The translations under genes and the position numbers were made by a program. The notes below the pieces were generated by a model, which had not been told where the DNA came from, ran no database searches, and saw only the letters and a program-made list of their open reading frames with translations. Below are positions 1 through 12,904 of a stretch of 39,059 nt of DNA, one piece after another. The stretch covers positions 1-39,059 of the forward strand of contig JAUCBJ010000454.1 of NCBI GenBank assembly GCA_032718475.1, read 5' to 3'. The DNA comes from Nemertoderma westbladi. Taxonomy: Eukaryota; Xenacoelomorpha; Nemertodermatida; Nemertodermatidae. The first letter of the stretch is position 1; each line of letters starts with the position of its first letter.

Positions 1-565
1 TTTAGTTACCCAAAAGGGTCATTTTTATGATCTTTGATCATGATCTTTATGATCTTTGGCCTAAAGCATGTAATAAGAGTATTTTTATATTAAATTGTAA
101 TTCGTACATTATAAGCAAAGTCTTTGGGGACATTGTCAGACATACTTTAAAATTTATCTTTGAAATTTAAATTATTTGTTCACCCAGCCATGCAATGGCT
201 GGGTGAACCACCAAAATATTAAGCGATGATATCCGCAAAGCCTTTAAATATATTATAGGGTGGTGGGTGGGGCTAGTGGTTAGTGTTTATACATAGTTAG
301 GTAATGATTGTATATATAGCGAGTTCTTAAAACAGGGAATGAATATAACTTTATGTTACATAAGACAGTAAATTTCGATATTCCGATTTACAAATACACA
401 CTATCGCCACCTTTTAGGGTAGGGGAGAATACAACTGGTTATAGCGGAATAACTATGTACGAGATACTTCTTCGACTTCTACAGTAGAACAATTACTATA
501 GCTCTTTAAACTAATTCTAGAACCCCGTTTACCTACTAAAAAAAACAAATAAATATAATTAAATT

Positions 566-621
<56 letters not shown>

Positions 622-686
622 GGTCTACTAAAATATAAAAGCTATACTGATCAAGAATAAATGATAAAAAAACGACATCACTGGAT
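1..686. repeat. Satellite unit, partial (3' part), cassette A
   Basis: Right-hand part of a monomer cut by the window edge. It holds the GATCTTT cluster (about 27-60), the 31-bp palindrome (178-208), cassette A and the longest (TAA)n tract in the window (about 17 repeats, 568-618). The unit boundary used throughout is the point after TCACTGGAT, chosen because the array stops exactly there at 16365. Confidence 0.95.
178..208. repeat. 31-bp perfect palindrome (14-bp arms, 3-nt spacer), first of ten
   Basis: Arm GTTCACCCAGCCAT, spacer GCA, then the exact reverse complement of the arm. The same 31 bp is unchanged in all ten copies (starts listed in the array entry), although flanking bases vary. 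It could extrude as a cruciform, fold as an RNA hairpin or bind a dimeric protein; the sequence does not decide between these. Confidence 0.95.
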
Positions 687-2405
687 GACAGAGGTTGTTT
701 TTTAACCGCCGCAAGGCGGAAAAGGGCTTTAGCCCTCACTAACAACTATGGATTCCTCACCACGTATAATAATCCATGTTGTTTAGTCAGAAAAGGGTAT
801 AGTTGGGCGAGTTAGGGTATAAGGGGACGCTTAGGGGGGAAGCCAACCATCCCAGTAGGTGGATAGACCCCCTATTAACTTTCTAAATTTTGATTTCGAG
901 CGAATCCGACCGACGGTTTTCGAGTTGGGGCCAATTGAACGTTTTTGAAATTTGAATTTCCCGCCAAACGCTACAGCCAAACTGGCTATAGATGGAGACT
1001 AGCGGCCAACGGGATCGCGTAGGGGGTATAGATGTTAGTCCAGCTCATTCTTTTTTTGGAACGACTCGACCTATAGGGGCCGATCGGTAGCTGATCGAAC
1101 ACGATCTTTACGATCTTTGGCGAAATACGACCGGAAGGAGTGGGAATTTGAGAAAAGTTTGAAAGTAGAAAATGTTCCTCACCCCCGAATTATGCTAGAC
1201 GGACCCGATAAAAATTTGAAAAAAATTAATTCTAGGGGGTCTACGGGGCCAACGAAGCTTTCCGATTGGACGATATTATTTTCGCCTATTACTACGGGAA
1301 GGAACGGTTTTAAGTTAAAACATGTACAAGAGATATGGTCGGGAAGCTCGAGCTCTATCCAACGGAAGCGGTCCCGGGATCGTAAATTAAGAAGTTCTCG
1401 AGATATAGAGGAAAATTAACGAGTCGTTAAAAAATGCAGTAATTAGCAATTAGCGCTAATTAAGAGCGAATTAATTAATCGAATCTCGAAATTAACGGTG
1501 CCAATCGATGGGAAATAACGAGAGGAGCTCGCCAATTTTTTAAATTTTCGAAAAGACCCAGCGGAAGCCGAGATAAATGGATTTTCGTAAAATTGGGGTC
1601 CCGACCACCTAGTCGAATATCGGAGGCGAATCACCACCTTTGGGAAATAGGCGAAAATATACCGAAAAAGCAAAACGAGCGATATTGATTTAAAATTCGA
1701 AACTTTTTGGTCGATACGGGTTCGCTAGTGGACGATATACACTATTTTAGTCAATTTATCCAAAAGGGTCATTTTTATGATCTTTGATCATGATCTTTAT
1801 GATCTTTGGCCTAAAGCATGGAATATGAATATTTTCCTATTTTATATTAATTCATACATTGTAAGCAAAGTCTATGGGGACATTTCCAGACATACATTCA
1901 CATTTATCTTTGAAATTTTAATCATTTGTTCACCCAGCCATGCAATGGCTGGGTGAACCACCTAAATATTAAGCGATGAAATCCGCAAAGCCTTTAAATA
2001 CATTATAGGGTGGTGGGTGGGGCTAGTGGTTAGTGTTTATACATAGTTAGGTAATGATTGTATATATAGCGAGTTGTTAAAAAAGGGAATGGATATAACT
2101 TTATGTTACATAAGACAGTAAATTTCGATATTCCGATTTACAAATACACACTATCGCCACCTTTTAGGGTAGGGGAGAATACAACTGGTTATAGCGGAAT
2201 AACTATGTACGAGATACTTCTTAGACTTCTACATTAGAACAATTACAGTACTATAGCTCTTTAAACTAATTCTAGAACTCCGTTTACCTACTAAAAAACA
2301 AATAAATATAATTAAATTTATAATAATAATAATAACAAGGTCTACTAAAATATACACAAGCTATACTGATCAAGAATAAATGATAAAAAAACGATATCAC
2401 TGGAT
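687..2405. repeat. Satellite unit 1 (1719 bp, cassette A)
   Basis: The GNRA hairpin (706-719, loop GCAA) is followed by a second small hairpin GGGCTTTAGCCC (724-735). The conserved core lies at 1120-1419 and the palindrome at 1928-1958. The (TAA)n tract is short (about 4-5 repeats near 2321). The 100-codon frame begins at TTG (1117) and is open to TAA at 1417. Confidence 0.95.
1171..1338. other. Nearly invariant core of the satellite unit
   Basis: Across the nine units this 168-bp stretch differs, by eye, at a single base (a G-to-C near 2926 in unit 2), while the rest of the unit carries many substitutions and indels. It sits inside the non-ATG open frame. Third codon positions are as invariant as the others, so this is not a protein-selection pattern. 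It could be a constrained nucleotide element or a recently homogenised patch. Confidence 0.6.
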
Positions 2406-4155
2406 GATAGAGGATGTTTTTTAATCGCCGCAAGGCGAAAAAGGGCTTTAGCCCTCACTAACCACTACCAACTCCTCACCCAATACTAAAATCCGGGAAT
2501 GTGATAGAAAGGGGGTATACTTGGGCGAGTTAGGGTATAAGGGGGCGCTTAGGGGGGAAGCCGACCATCCCAGTAGGTGGATAGACCCCCTATTAACTTT
2601 CTAAATTTTGATTTCGAGCGAATCCAACCGACGGTTTTCGAGTTGGGCCCAATGGAACGTTTTAGAAATTTGAATTTCCCGCCAAACGCTACAGCCAAAC
2701 TGGCTATAGATGGAGACTAGCGGCCAACGGGATCGCCTAGGGGGTATAGATGTTAGTCCAGCTCATTCTTTTTTTGGAATGACTCGACCTATAGGGGCCG
2801 ATCGGTAGCTGATCGAACACGATCTTTACGATCTTTGGCGAAATACGACCGGAAGGAGTGGGAATTTGAGAAAAGTTTGAAAGTAGAAAATGTTCCTCAC
2901 CCCCGAATTATGCTAGACGGACCCCATAAAAATTTGAAAAAAATTAATTCTAGGGGGTCTACGGGGCCAACGAAGCTTTCCGATTGGACGATATTATTTT
3001 CGCCTATTACTACGGGAAGGAACGGTTTTAAGTTAAAACATGTACAAGAGATATGGTCGGTAAGCTCGAGCTCTATCCAACAGAAGCGGTCCCGGGATCG
3101 TAAATTAATAAATTCTCGAGATATAGAGAACAATTAACGAGTCGTTAAAAAATGCAGTAATTAGCAATTAGCGATAATTAAGAGCATATTAATTAATCGA
3201 ATCTTGAAATTAACGGTGCCAATCGATGGGAAACAACGAGAGGAGCTCGCCAATTTTTTAAATTTTCGAAAAGACCCAGCGGAAGCCGAGATAAATGGAT
3301 TTTCGTAAAAATGGGGTCCCGACCACCTAGTCGAATATCGGAGGCGAATCACCACCTTTGGGAAATAGGCGAAAATATACCGAAAAAGCAAAACGAGTGA
3401 TATCGATTTATAATTTGAAACTTTTTGGTCGATACGGGTTCGCTAGTGGACGATATACACTATTTTAGTTAATTTATCCAAAAGGGTCATTTTTATGATC
3501 TTTGATCATGATCTTTATGATCTTTGGCCTAAAGCATGGAATAAGAGTATTTTTATATTAAATTGTAATTCGTACATTATAAGCAAAGTCTATGGGGACA
3601 TTTTCAGACATACTTTAAAGTTTATCTTTGAAATTTAAATCATTTGTTCACCCAGCCATGCAATGGCTGGGTGAACCACCAAAATATTAAGCGATGAAAT
3701 CCGCAAAGCCTTTAAATACGTTATAGGGTGGTGGGTGGGGCTAGTGGTTAGTGTTTATACATAGTTAGGTAATGATTGTATATATAGCGAGTTGTTAAAA
3801 AAGGGAATCGGATATAATTTTATGTTACAAAAGACTATGAATTTAGATCTATAGAGTTGTTAAAAAAGGGAATGGGATATAATTTTATGTTACAAAAGAC
3901 TATGAATTTAGATCTATAGAGTTACGAATATACACTAACGCCATCTTTTAGCATAGCGTAGGGGAGGAATACAATTAGTTGGAATCTATGTATGGGGAAT
4001 ATAGCGGAACAACTATGTACGAGATACTTCTTCGACTAATAGAACAATAACTATAGCTCTTTAAACTAATTCTAGAACTGCATTTACCTATTAAAAAAAA
4101 CAATTAAATACTAATTAATGAAAAATAAATGATAAAAAAACTATCATCACTGGAT
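2406..4155. repeat. Satellite unit 2 (1750 bp, cassette B with internal duplication)
   Basis: The hairpin at 2425-2438 has both stem ends changed (TCGCC/GGCGA instead of CCGCC/GGCGG), so pairing is kept. Palindrome 3646-3676. Cassette B contains a direct 65-bp duplication (3789-3853 and 3854-3918) and has lost the (TAA)n tract. The core open frame carries six amino-acid differences from unit 1, clustered toward its end. Confidence 0.95.
2425..2438. other. GNRA-loop hairpin, compensated stem variant (one of nine)
   Basis: Stem TCGCC/GGCGA closed by loop GCAA. Other units read CCGCC/GGCGG, so a C-G pair has become T-A. Unit 6 (9414-9427) shares this. Loops across units are GCAA (six), GTAA (two) and GAAA (one), all fitting G-N-R-A. 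A run of T precedes it and GGGC-TTTA-GCCC follows a few bases later in every unit. Confidence 0.7.
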
Positions 4156-5786
4156 GACAGAGGTTGTTTTTTTACCGCCGCAAGGCGGAAAAGGGCTTTA
4201 GCCCTCACTAACTACTATATACACCTCACCCAATACTAAAAATCCGGGAATGTGGAAGAAAGGGGGGTAGATGGGCGAGTTAGGGTATAAGGGAGCGCTT
4301 AGGGGGGAAGCCGACTATCCCAGTAGGTGGATAGACCCCCTATTAACTTTCTAAATTTTGATTTCGAGCGAATCCGACCGACGGTTTTCGAGTTGGGCCC
4401 AATGGAACGTTTTAGAAATTTGAATTTCCCGCCAAACGCTACAGCCAAACTGGCTATAGATGGAGACTAGCGGCCAACGGGATCGTGTAGGGGGTATAGA
4501 TGTTAGTCCAGCTCATTCTTTTTTTGGAACGACTCGACCTATAGGGGCCGATCGGTAGCTGATCGAACACGATCTTTACGATCTTTGGCGAAATACGACC
4601 GGAAGGAGTGGGAATTTGAGAAAAGTTTGAAAGTAGAAAATGTTCCTCACCCCCGAATTATGCTAGACGGACCCGATAAAAATTTGAAAAAAATTAATTC
4701 TAGGGGGTCTACGGGGCCAACGAAGCTTTCCGATTGGACGATATTATTTTCGCCTATTACTACGGGAAGGAACGGTTTTAAGTTAAAACATGTACAAGAG
4801 ATATGGTAGGGAAGCTCGAGCTCTATCCAACGGAAGCGGTCCCAGGATCGTAAATTAAGAAGTTCTCGAGATATGGAGGAAAATTAACGAATCGTTAAAA
4901 AATGCAGTAATTAGCAATTAGCGCTAATTAAGAGCGAATTAATAAATCGAATCTCGAAATTAACGGTGCTAATCGATGGGAAACAACGGGAGGAGCTCGC
5001 CAATTTTTTAAATTTTCGAAAAGACCCAGCGGAAGCCGAGATAAATGGATTTTCGTAAAATTGGGCTCCCGACCACCTAGTCGAATATCTGAGGCGAATC
5101 GCCACCTTTGGGAAATAGGCGAAAATATACCGAAAAAGCAAAATGAGCGATATTGATTTAAAATTCGAAACTTTTTGGTCGATACGGGTTCGCTAGTGGA
5201 CGATATACACTATTTTAGTCAATTTATCCAAAAGGGTCATTTTTATGATCTTTGATCATGATCTTTATGATCTTTGGCCTAAAGCATGGAATAAGAGTAT
5301 TTTTATATTAAATTGTAATTGTACGATATAAGCAAAGTCTATGGGGACATTTTCAGACATACTTTAAGATTTATCTTTGAAATTTAAATCATTTGTTCAC
5401 CCAGCCATGCAATGGCTGGGTGAACCACCAAAATATTAAGCGATGATATCCGCAAAGCCTTTAAATATATTATAGGGTGGTGGGTGGGGCTAGTGGTTAG
5501 TGTTTATACATAGTTAGGTAATGATTGTATATATAGCGAGTTGTTAAAACAGGGAATGAATATAACTTTATGTTACATAAGACAGTAAATTTCGATATTC
5601 CGATGTACAAATACACACTATCGCCACCTTTTAGGGTAGGGGAGAATACAACTGGTTATAGCGGAATAACTATGTACGAGATACTTCTTCGACTTCTACA
5701 TTAGAACAATTATAGTACTATAGCTCTTTAAACTAATTCTAGAACTCCGTTTACCTACTAAAAAACAAATAAATATAATTAAATTT

Positions 5787-5817
<31 letters not shown>

Positions 5818-5885
5818 GGTCTATTAAAATATACACAAGCTATACTGATCAAGAATAAATGATAAAAAAAACTATATCACTGGAT
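4156..5885. repeat. Satellite unit 3 (1730 bp, cassette A), near twin of unit 9
   Basis: By eye only two substitutions separate this unit from 14636-16365, with identical length and no indel. Shared private changes include a TAG at 4807 that ends the core frame after 74 codons, GTGTAG near 4486 and a 1-bp deletion near 5321. Hairpin 4175-4188 (loop GCAA), palindrome 5395-5425. Confidence 0.95.
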
Positions 5886-7638
5886 GATAGAGGATGTTTT
5901 TTAACCGCCGAAAGGCGGAAAAGGGCTTTAGCCCTCACTAACCACTACCACCGCCTCACCCCATACAACAATCCGGGAATTATATACAGAAAAGGGTATA
6001 CTTGGGCGAGTTAGGGTATAAGGGAGCGCTTAGGGGGGAAGCCGACCATCCCAGTAGGTGGATAGACCCCCTATTAACTTTCTAAATTTTGATTTCGAGC
6101 GAATCCGACCGACGGTTTTCGAGTTGGGCCCAATGGAACGTTTTAGAAATTTGAATTTCCCGCCAAACGCTACAGCCAAACTGGCAATAGATGGAGATTA
6201 GCGGCCAACGGGATCGCGTAGGGGGTATAGATGTTAGTCCAGCTCATTCTTTTTTTGGAACGACTCGACCTATAGGGGCCGATCGGTAGCTGATCGAACA
6301 CGATCTTTATGATCTTTAGCGAAATACGACCGGAAGGAGTGGGAATTTGGGAAAAGTTTGAAAGTAGAAAATGTTCCTCACCCCCGAATTATGCTAGACG
6401 GACCCGATAAAAATTTGAAAAAAATTAATTCTAGGGGGTCTACGGGGCCAACGAAGCTTTCCGATTGGACGATATTATTTTCGCCTATTACTACGGGAAG
6501 GAACGGTTTTAAGTTAAAACATGTACAAGAGATATGGTCGGGAGGCTCGAGCTCTATCCAACGGAAGCGGTCCCGGAATCGTAAATTAAGAAGTTCTCGA
6601 GATATAGAGGATAATTAACGAGTCGTTAAAAAATGCAGTAATTAGCAATTAGCGCTAATTAAGAGCTAATTAATTAATCAAATCTCGAAATCAACGGTGC
6701 CAATCGATGGGAAACAACGAGAGGAGCTCGCCAATTTTTTAAATTTTCGAAAAGACCCAGCGGAAGCCGAGATAAATGGATTTTCGTAAAATCGGGGTCC
6801 CGACCGCCAAGTTGAATATCAGCGTCGAATCGCCAAATTTGGGAAGTAGGCGAAAATATACCGAAAAAGCAAAACGAGCGATATTGATTTAAAATTCGAA
6901 ACTTTTTGGTCGATACGGGTTCGCTAGTGGACGATATTCACAATTTTAGTTTATTTACCCAAAAGGGTCATTTTTATGATCTTTGATCATGATCTTTATG
7001 ATCTTTGGCCTAAAGCATGGAATAAGAGTATTTTTATATTAAATTGTAATTCGTACATTATAAGCAAAGTCTATGGGGACATTGTCAAACATACTTTAAA
7101 ATTTATCTTTGAAATTTAAATCATTTGTTCACCCAGCCATGCAATGGCTGGGTGAACCACCAAAAGGTTAAGAGATGAAATCCGCAAAGCCTTTAAATAC
7201 ATTATAGGGTGGTGGGTGGGGCTAGTGGTTAGTGTTTATACATAGTTAGTTAATGATTGTATATGATTGTATATGTATATGATTGTATATATAGCGAGTT
7301 GTTAAAAAAGGGAATGGATATAACTTTATGTTACAAAAGACTATGAATTTAGATCTATCGAGTTACGAATATACACTATCGCCACCTTTTAGCGTAGCGT
7401 AGGGGAGGAATACAATTAGTTGGAATCTATGTATGGGGAATATAGCGGAACAACTATGTACGAGATACTTCTTCGACTAATAGAACAATAACTATAGCTC
7501 TTTAAACTAATTCTAGAACTACATTTACCTACTAAAAAAACAATTAAATATAAATAATAATAATAATAATAATAATAATACAAATTAATAATACTAATTA
7601 ATGAAAAATAAATGATAAAAAAACTCACATCACTGGAT
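5886..7638. repeat. Satellite unit 4 (1753 bp, cassette B)
   Basis: Hairpin 5905-5918 with loop GAAA. The TTG that opens the core frame in other units is TTA here. A variant block (about 6805-6850) and TTTATTTACCC before the GATCTTT cluster are shared with unit 7. Palindrome 7127-7157. Cassette B has an expanded TGATTGTATA stretch (about 7252-7290). Confidence 0.95.
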
Positions 7639-9305
7639 GACAGAGGATGTTTTTTAACCGCCGTAAGGCGGAAAAGGGCTTTAGCCCTCACTAACCGCTA
7701 CCACCTCCTCACCCAATGCTAAAATCCGGGAATATTGTACCGAAGGGGGTATACTTGGGCGAGTTAGGGTATAAGGGGGCGCTTAGGGGGGAAGCCGACC
7801 ATCCCAGTAGGTGGATAGACCCCCTATTAACTTTCTAAATTTTGATTTCGAGCGAATCCGACCGACGGTTTTCGAGTTGGGCCCAATGGAACGTTTTAGA
7901 AATTTGAATTTCCCGCCAAACGCTACAGCCAAACTGGCAATAGATGGAGACTAGCGGCCAACGGGATCGCGTAGGGGGTATAGATGTTAGTCCAGCTCAT
8001 TCTTTTTTTGGAACGACTCGACCTATAGGGGCCGATCGGTAGCTGATCGAACACGATCTTTACGATCTTTGGCGAAATACGACCGGAAGGAGTGGGAATT
8101 TGGGAAAAGTTTGAAAGTAGAAAATGTTCCTCACCCCCGAATTATGCTAGACGGACCCGATAAAAATTTGAAAAAAATTAATTCTAGGGGGTCTACGGGG
8201 CCAACGAAGCTTTCCGATTGGACGATATTATTTTCGCCTATTACTACGGGAAGGAACGGTTTTAAGTTAAAACATGTACAAGAGATATGGTCGGGAAGCT
8301 CGAGCTCTATCCAACGGAAGCGGTCCCGGGATCGTAAATTAACAAGTTCTAGAGATATAGAGGAAAATTAACGAGTCGTTAAAAAATGCAGTAATTAGCA
8401 ATTAGCGCTAATTAAGAGCGAATTAATTAATCGAATCTCGAAATTAACGGTGCCAATCGATGGGAAACAACGAGAGGAGCTCGCCAATTTTTTAAATTTT
8501 CGAAAAGACCCAGCGGAAGCCGAGATAAATGGATTTTCGTAAAATCGGGGTCCCGACCACCAAGTCGAATATCGGAGGCGAATCACCACCTTTGGGAAAT
8601 AGGCGAAAATATACCGAAAAAGCAAAACGAGCGATATTGATTTAAAATTCGAAACTTTTTGGTCGATATGGGTTCGCTAGTAGACGATATACACTATTTT
8701 AGTCAATTTATCCAAAAGGGTCATTTTTATGATATTTGATCATGATCTTTATGATCTTTGGCCTAAAGCATGGAATAAGAGTATTTTTATATTAAATTGT
8801 AATTCGTACATTATAAGCAAAGTCTATGGGGACATTGTCAGACATACTTTAAAATTTATCTTTGAAATTTAAATCATTTGTTCACCCAGCCATGCAATGG
8901 CTGGGTGAACCACCAAAATATTAAGAGATGAAATCCGCAAAGCCTTTAAATACATTATAGGGTGGTGGGCGGGGCTAGTGGTTAGTGTTTATACATAGTT
9001 AGTTAATGATTGTATATGATTGTATATGTATATGATTGTATATATAGCGAGTTGTTAAAAAAGGGAATGGATATAACTATATGTTACAAAAGACTATGAA
9101 TTTAGATCTATCGAGTTACGAATATACACTATCGCCACCTTTTAGCGTAGCGTAGGGGAGGAATACAATTAGTTGGAATCTATGTATGGGGAATATAGCG
9201 GAACAACTATGTACGAGATACTTCTTCGACTAATAGAACAATAACTATAGCTCTTTAAACTAATTCTAGAACTACATTTACCTACTAAAAAAACAATTAA
9301 ATATA

Positions 9306-9337
<32 letters not shown>

Positions 9338-9394
9338 AAATTAATAATACTAATTAATGAAAAATAAATGATAAAAAAACTATCATCACTGGAT
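7639..9394. repeat. Satellite unit 5 (1756 bp, cassette B)
   Basis: Hairpin 7658-7671 with loop GTAA. The core frame is open (8069-8371). Palindrome 8880-8910. Cassette B has the expanded TGATTGTATA stretch and about ten TAA repeats. Confidence 0.95.
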
Positions 9395-11133
9395 GATAGA
9401 GGATGTTTTTTAATCGCCGCAAGGCGAAAAAGGGCTTTAGCCCTCACTAACCACTACCACCTCCTCACCCAATGCTATAAATCCGGGAATATTGAAGAAA
9501 GGGGGTATACTTGGTCGAGTTAGGGTATAAGGGGGCTCTTAGGGGGGAAGCCGACCATCCCAGTAGGTGGATAGACCCCCTATTAACTTTCTAAATTTTG
9601 ATTTCGAGCGAATCCGACCGACGGTTTTCGAGTTGGGCCCAATGGAACGTTTTAGAAATTTGAATTTCCCGCCAAACGCTATGGCCAAGCTACAGCCAAA
9701 CTGGCAATAGATGGAGACTAGCGGCCAACGGGATCGCGTAGGGGGTATAGATGTTAGTCCAGCTCATTCTTTTTTTGGAACGACTCGACCTATAGGGGCC
9801 GATCGGTAGCTGATCAAACACGATCTTTACGATCTTTGGCGAAATACGACCGGAAGGAGAGGGAATTTGGGAAAAGTTTGAAAGTAGAAAATGTTCCTCA
9901 CCCCCGAATTATGCTAGACGGACCCGATAAAAATTTGAAAAAAATTAATTCTAGGGGGTCTACGGGGCCAACGAAGCTTTCCGATTGGACGATATTATTT
10001 TCGCCTATTACTACGGGAAGGAACGGTTTTAAGTTAAAACATGTACAAGAGATATGGTCGGGAAGCTCGAGCTCTATCCAACGGAAGCGGTCCCGGGATC
10101 GTAAATTAAGAAGTTCTCGAGATATAGAGGAAAATTATCGATTCGTTAAAAAATGCAGTAATTAGCAATTAGCGCTAATTAAGAGCGAATTAATTAATCG
10201 AATCTCGAAATTAACGGTGCCAATTGATGGCAAACAACGAGAGGAGCTCGCCAATTTTTTAAATTTTCGAAAAGACCCAGCGGAAGCCGAGATAAATGGA
10301 TTTTCGTAAAATCGTGGTCCCGACCACCTAGTCGAATATCGGAGGCGAATCACTACCTTTGGGAAGTTGGCGAAAATATACCGAAAAAGCAAAATTAGCG
10401 ATATTGATTTAAAATTCGAAACTTTTTGGTCGATACGGGTTCGCTAGTGGATGATAAACACAATTTTAGTCAATTTGCCCAAAAGGGTCATTTTTATGAT
10501 CTTTGATCATGATCTTTATGATCTTTGGCCTAAAGCATGGAATAAGAGTATTTTTATATCAAATTGTAATTCGTACATTATAAGCAAAGTCTATGGGGCC
10601 ATTTTCAGACATACTTAAAAATTTATCTTTGAAATTTAAAACATTTGTTCACCCAGCCATGCAATGGCTGGGTGAACCACCAAAATATTAAGCAATGATA
10701 TCTGCAAAGCCTTTAAATATATTATAGGGTGGTGGGTGGGGCTAGTGGTTAGTGTTTATACATAGTTAGGTAATGATTGTATATATAGCGAGTTGTTAAA
10801 ACAGGGAATGAATATAACTTTATGTTACATAAGACAGTAAATTTCGATATTCCGATTTACAAATACACACTATCGCCACCTTTTAGGGTAGGGGAGAATA
10901 CAACTGGTTATAGCGGAATAACTATGTACGAGATACTTCTTCGACTTCTACATTAGAACAATTACAGTACTATAGCTCTTTAAACTAATTCTAGAACTCC
11001 GTTTACCTACTAAAAAAAACAAATAAATATAATTAAATTTATAATAATAATAATAATAATAACAAGGTCTACTAAAATATACACAAGCTATACTGATCAA
11101 GAATAAATGATAAAAAAACTCACATCACTGGAT
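9395..11133. repeat. Satellite unit 6 (1739 bp, cassette A)
   Basis: Hairpin 9414-9427 carries the same paired stem change as unit 2. A short imperfect duplication (GCTATGGCCAA, about 9678-9690) precedes the ACAGCCAAACTGGC motif. The core frame has lost its usual stop (TAT for TAA) and runs to 10165. Palindrome 10647-10677. Confidence 0.95.
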
Positions 11134-12803
11134 GATAGAGGTTGTTTTTTTACCGCCGTAAGGCGGAAAAGGGCTTTAGCCCTCACTAACTACTATATAC
11201 ACCTCACCCAATACTACAAATCCGGGAATATGTAAAAAAGGGGGTATATTTGGTCGAGATAGGGTATAAGGGGGCGCTTAGGGGGCAAGCCGACCATCCC
11301 AGTAGGTGGATAGACCCCCTATTAACTTTCTAAATTTTGATTTCGAGCGAATCCGACCGACGGTTTTCGAGTTGGGCCCAATGGAACGTTTTAGAAATTT
11401 GAATTTCCCGCCAAACGCTACAGCCAAACTGGCAATAGATGGAGATTAGCGGCCAACGGGATCGCGTAGGGGGTATAGATGTTAGTCCAGCTCATTCTTT
11501 TTTTGGAACGACTCGACCTATAGGGGCCGATCGGTAGCTGATCGAACACGATCTTTACGATCTTTGGCGAAATACGACCGGAAGGAGTGGGAATTTGGGA
11601 AAAGTTTGAAAGTATAAAATGTTCCTCACCCCCGAATTATGCTAGACGGACCCGATAAAAATTTGAAAAAAATTAATTCTAGGGGGTCTACGGGGCCAAC
11701 GAAGCTTTCCGATTGGACGATATTATTTTCGCCTATTACTACGGGAAGGAACGGTTTTAAGTTAAAACATGTACAAGAGATATGGTCGGGAAGCTCGAGC
11801 TCTATCCAACTGAAGCGGTCCCGGGATCGTAAATTAAGAAGTTCTCGAGATATAGAGGATAATTAACGACTCGTTAAAAAATGCAGTAATTAGCAATTAG
11901 CGCTAATTAAGAGCGAATTAATTAATCAAATCTCGAAATTAACGGTGCCAATCGATGGGAAACAACGAGAGGAGCTCGCCAATTTTTTAAATTTTCGAAA
12001 AGACCCAGCGGAAGCCGAGATAAATGGATTTTCGTAAAATCGGGGTCCCGACCGCCAAGCTGAATATCAGCGTCGAATCGCCACCTTTGGGAAGTAGGCG
12101 AAAATATACCGAAAAAGCAAAATGAGCGATATTGATTTAAAATTCGAAACTTTTTGGTCGATACGGGTTCGCTAGTGGACGATATTCACAATTTTAGTTT
12201 ATTTACCCAAAAGGGTCATTTTTATGATCTTTGATCATGATCTTTATGATCTTTGGCCTAAAGCATGGAATAAGAGTATTTTTATATTAAATTGTAATTC
12301 GTACATTATAAGCAAAGTCTATGGGGACATTGTCAGACATACTTTAAAATTTATCTTTGAAATTTAAATCATTTGTTCACCCAGCCATGCAATGGCTGGG
12401 TGAACCACCAAAATATTAAGAGATGAAATCCGCAAAGCCTTTAAATACATTATAGGGTGGTGGGTGGGGCTAGTGGTTAGTGTTTATACATAGTTAGTTA
12501 ATGATTGTATATGATTGTATATGTATATGATTGTATATATAGCGAGTTGTTAAAAAAGGGAATGGATATAACTTAATGTTACAAAAGACTATGAATTTAG
12601 ATCTATCGAGTTACGAATATACACTATCGCCACCTTTTAGCGTAGCGTAGGAGGGGAGGAATACAATTAGTTGGAATCTATGTATGGGGAATATAGCGGA
12701 ACAACTATGTACGAGATACTTCTTCGACTAATAGAACAATAACTATAGCTCTTTAAACTAATTCTAGAACTACATTTACCTACTAAAAAAACAATTAAAT
12801 ATA

Positions 12804-12847
<44 letters not shown>

Positions 12848-12904
12848 AAATTAATAATACTAATTAATGAAAAATAAATGATAAAAAAACTATCATCACT
12901 GGAT
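11134..12904. repeat. Satellite unit 7 (1771 bp, cassette B)
   Basis: The longest unit. Hairpin 11153-11166 with loop GTAA. A TAA near 11616 interrupts the core frame. It shares a variant block (about 12045-12090) with unit 4. Palindrome 12375-12405. The (TAA)n tract (about 12806-12845) has about 13 repeats. Confidence 0.95.

Noticed and set aside
780-840. TTAGGG occurrences in each unit as telomeric repeats
   Set aside because: Isolated hexamers, not tandem; part of the satellite consensus.
1117-1419. 100-codon open frame in the satellite units as a gene family
   Set aside because: It starts at TTG with no ATG, has stops or a lost start in units 3, 4, 7 and 9, and shows no synonymous-biased substitution. 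The opposite-strand 76-codon frames (for example 1443-1673) are also TTG-started.
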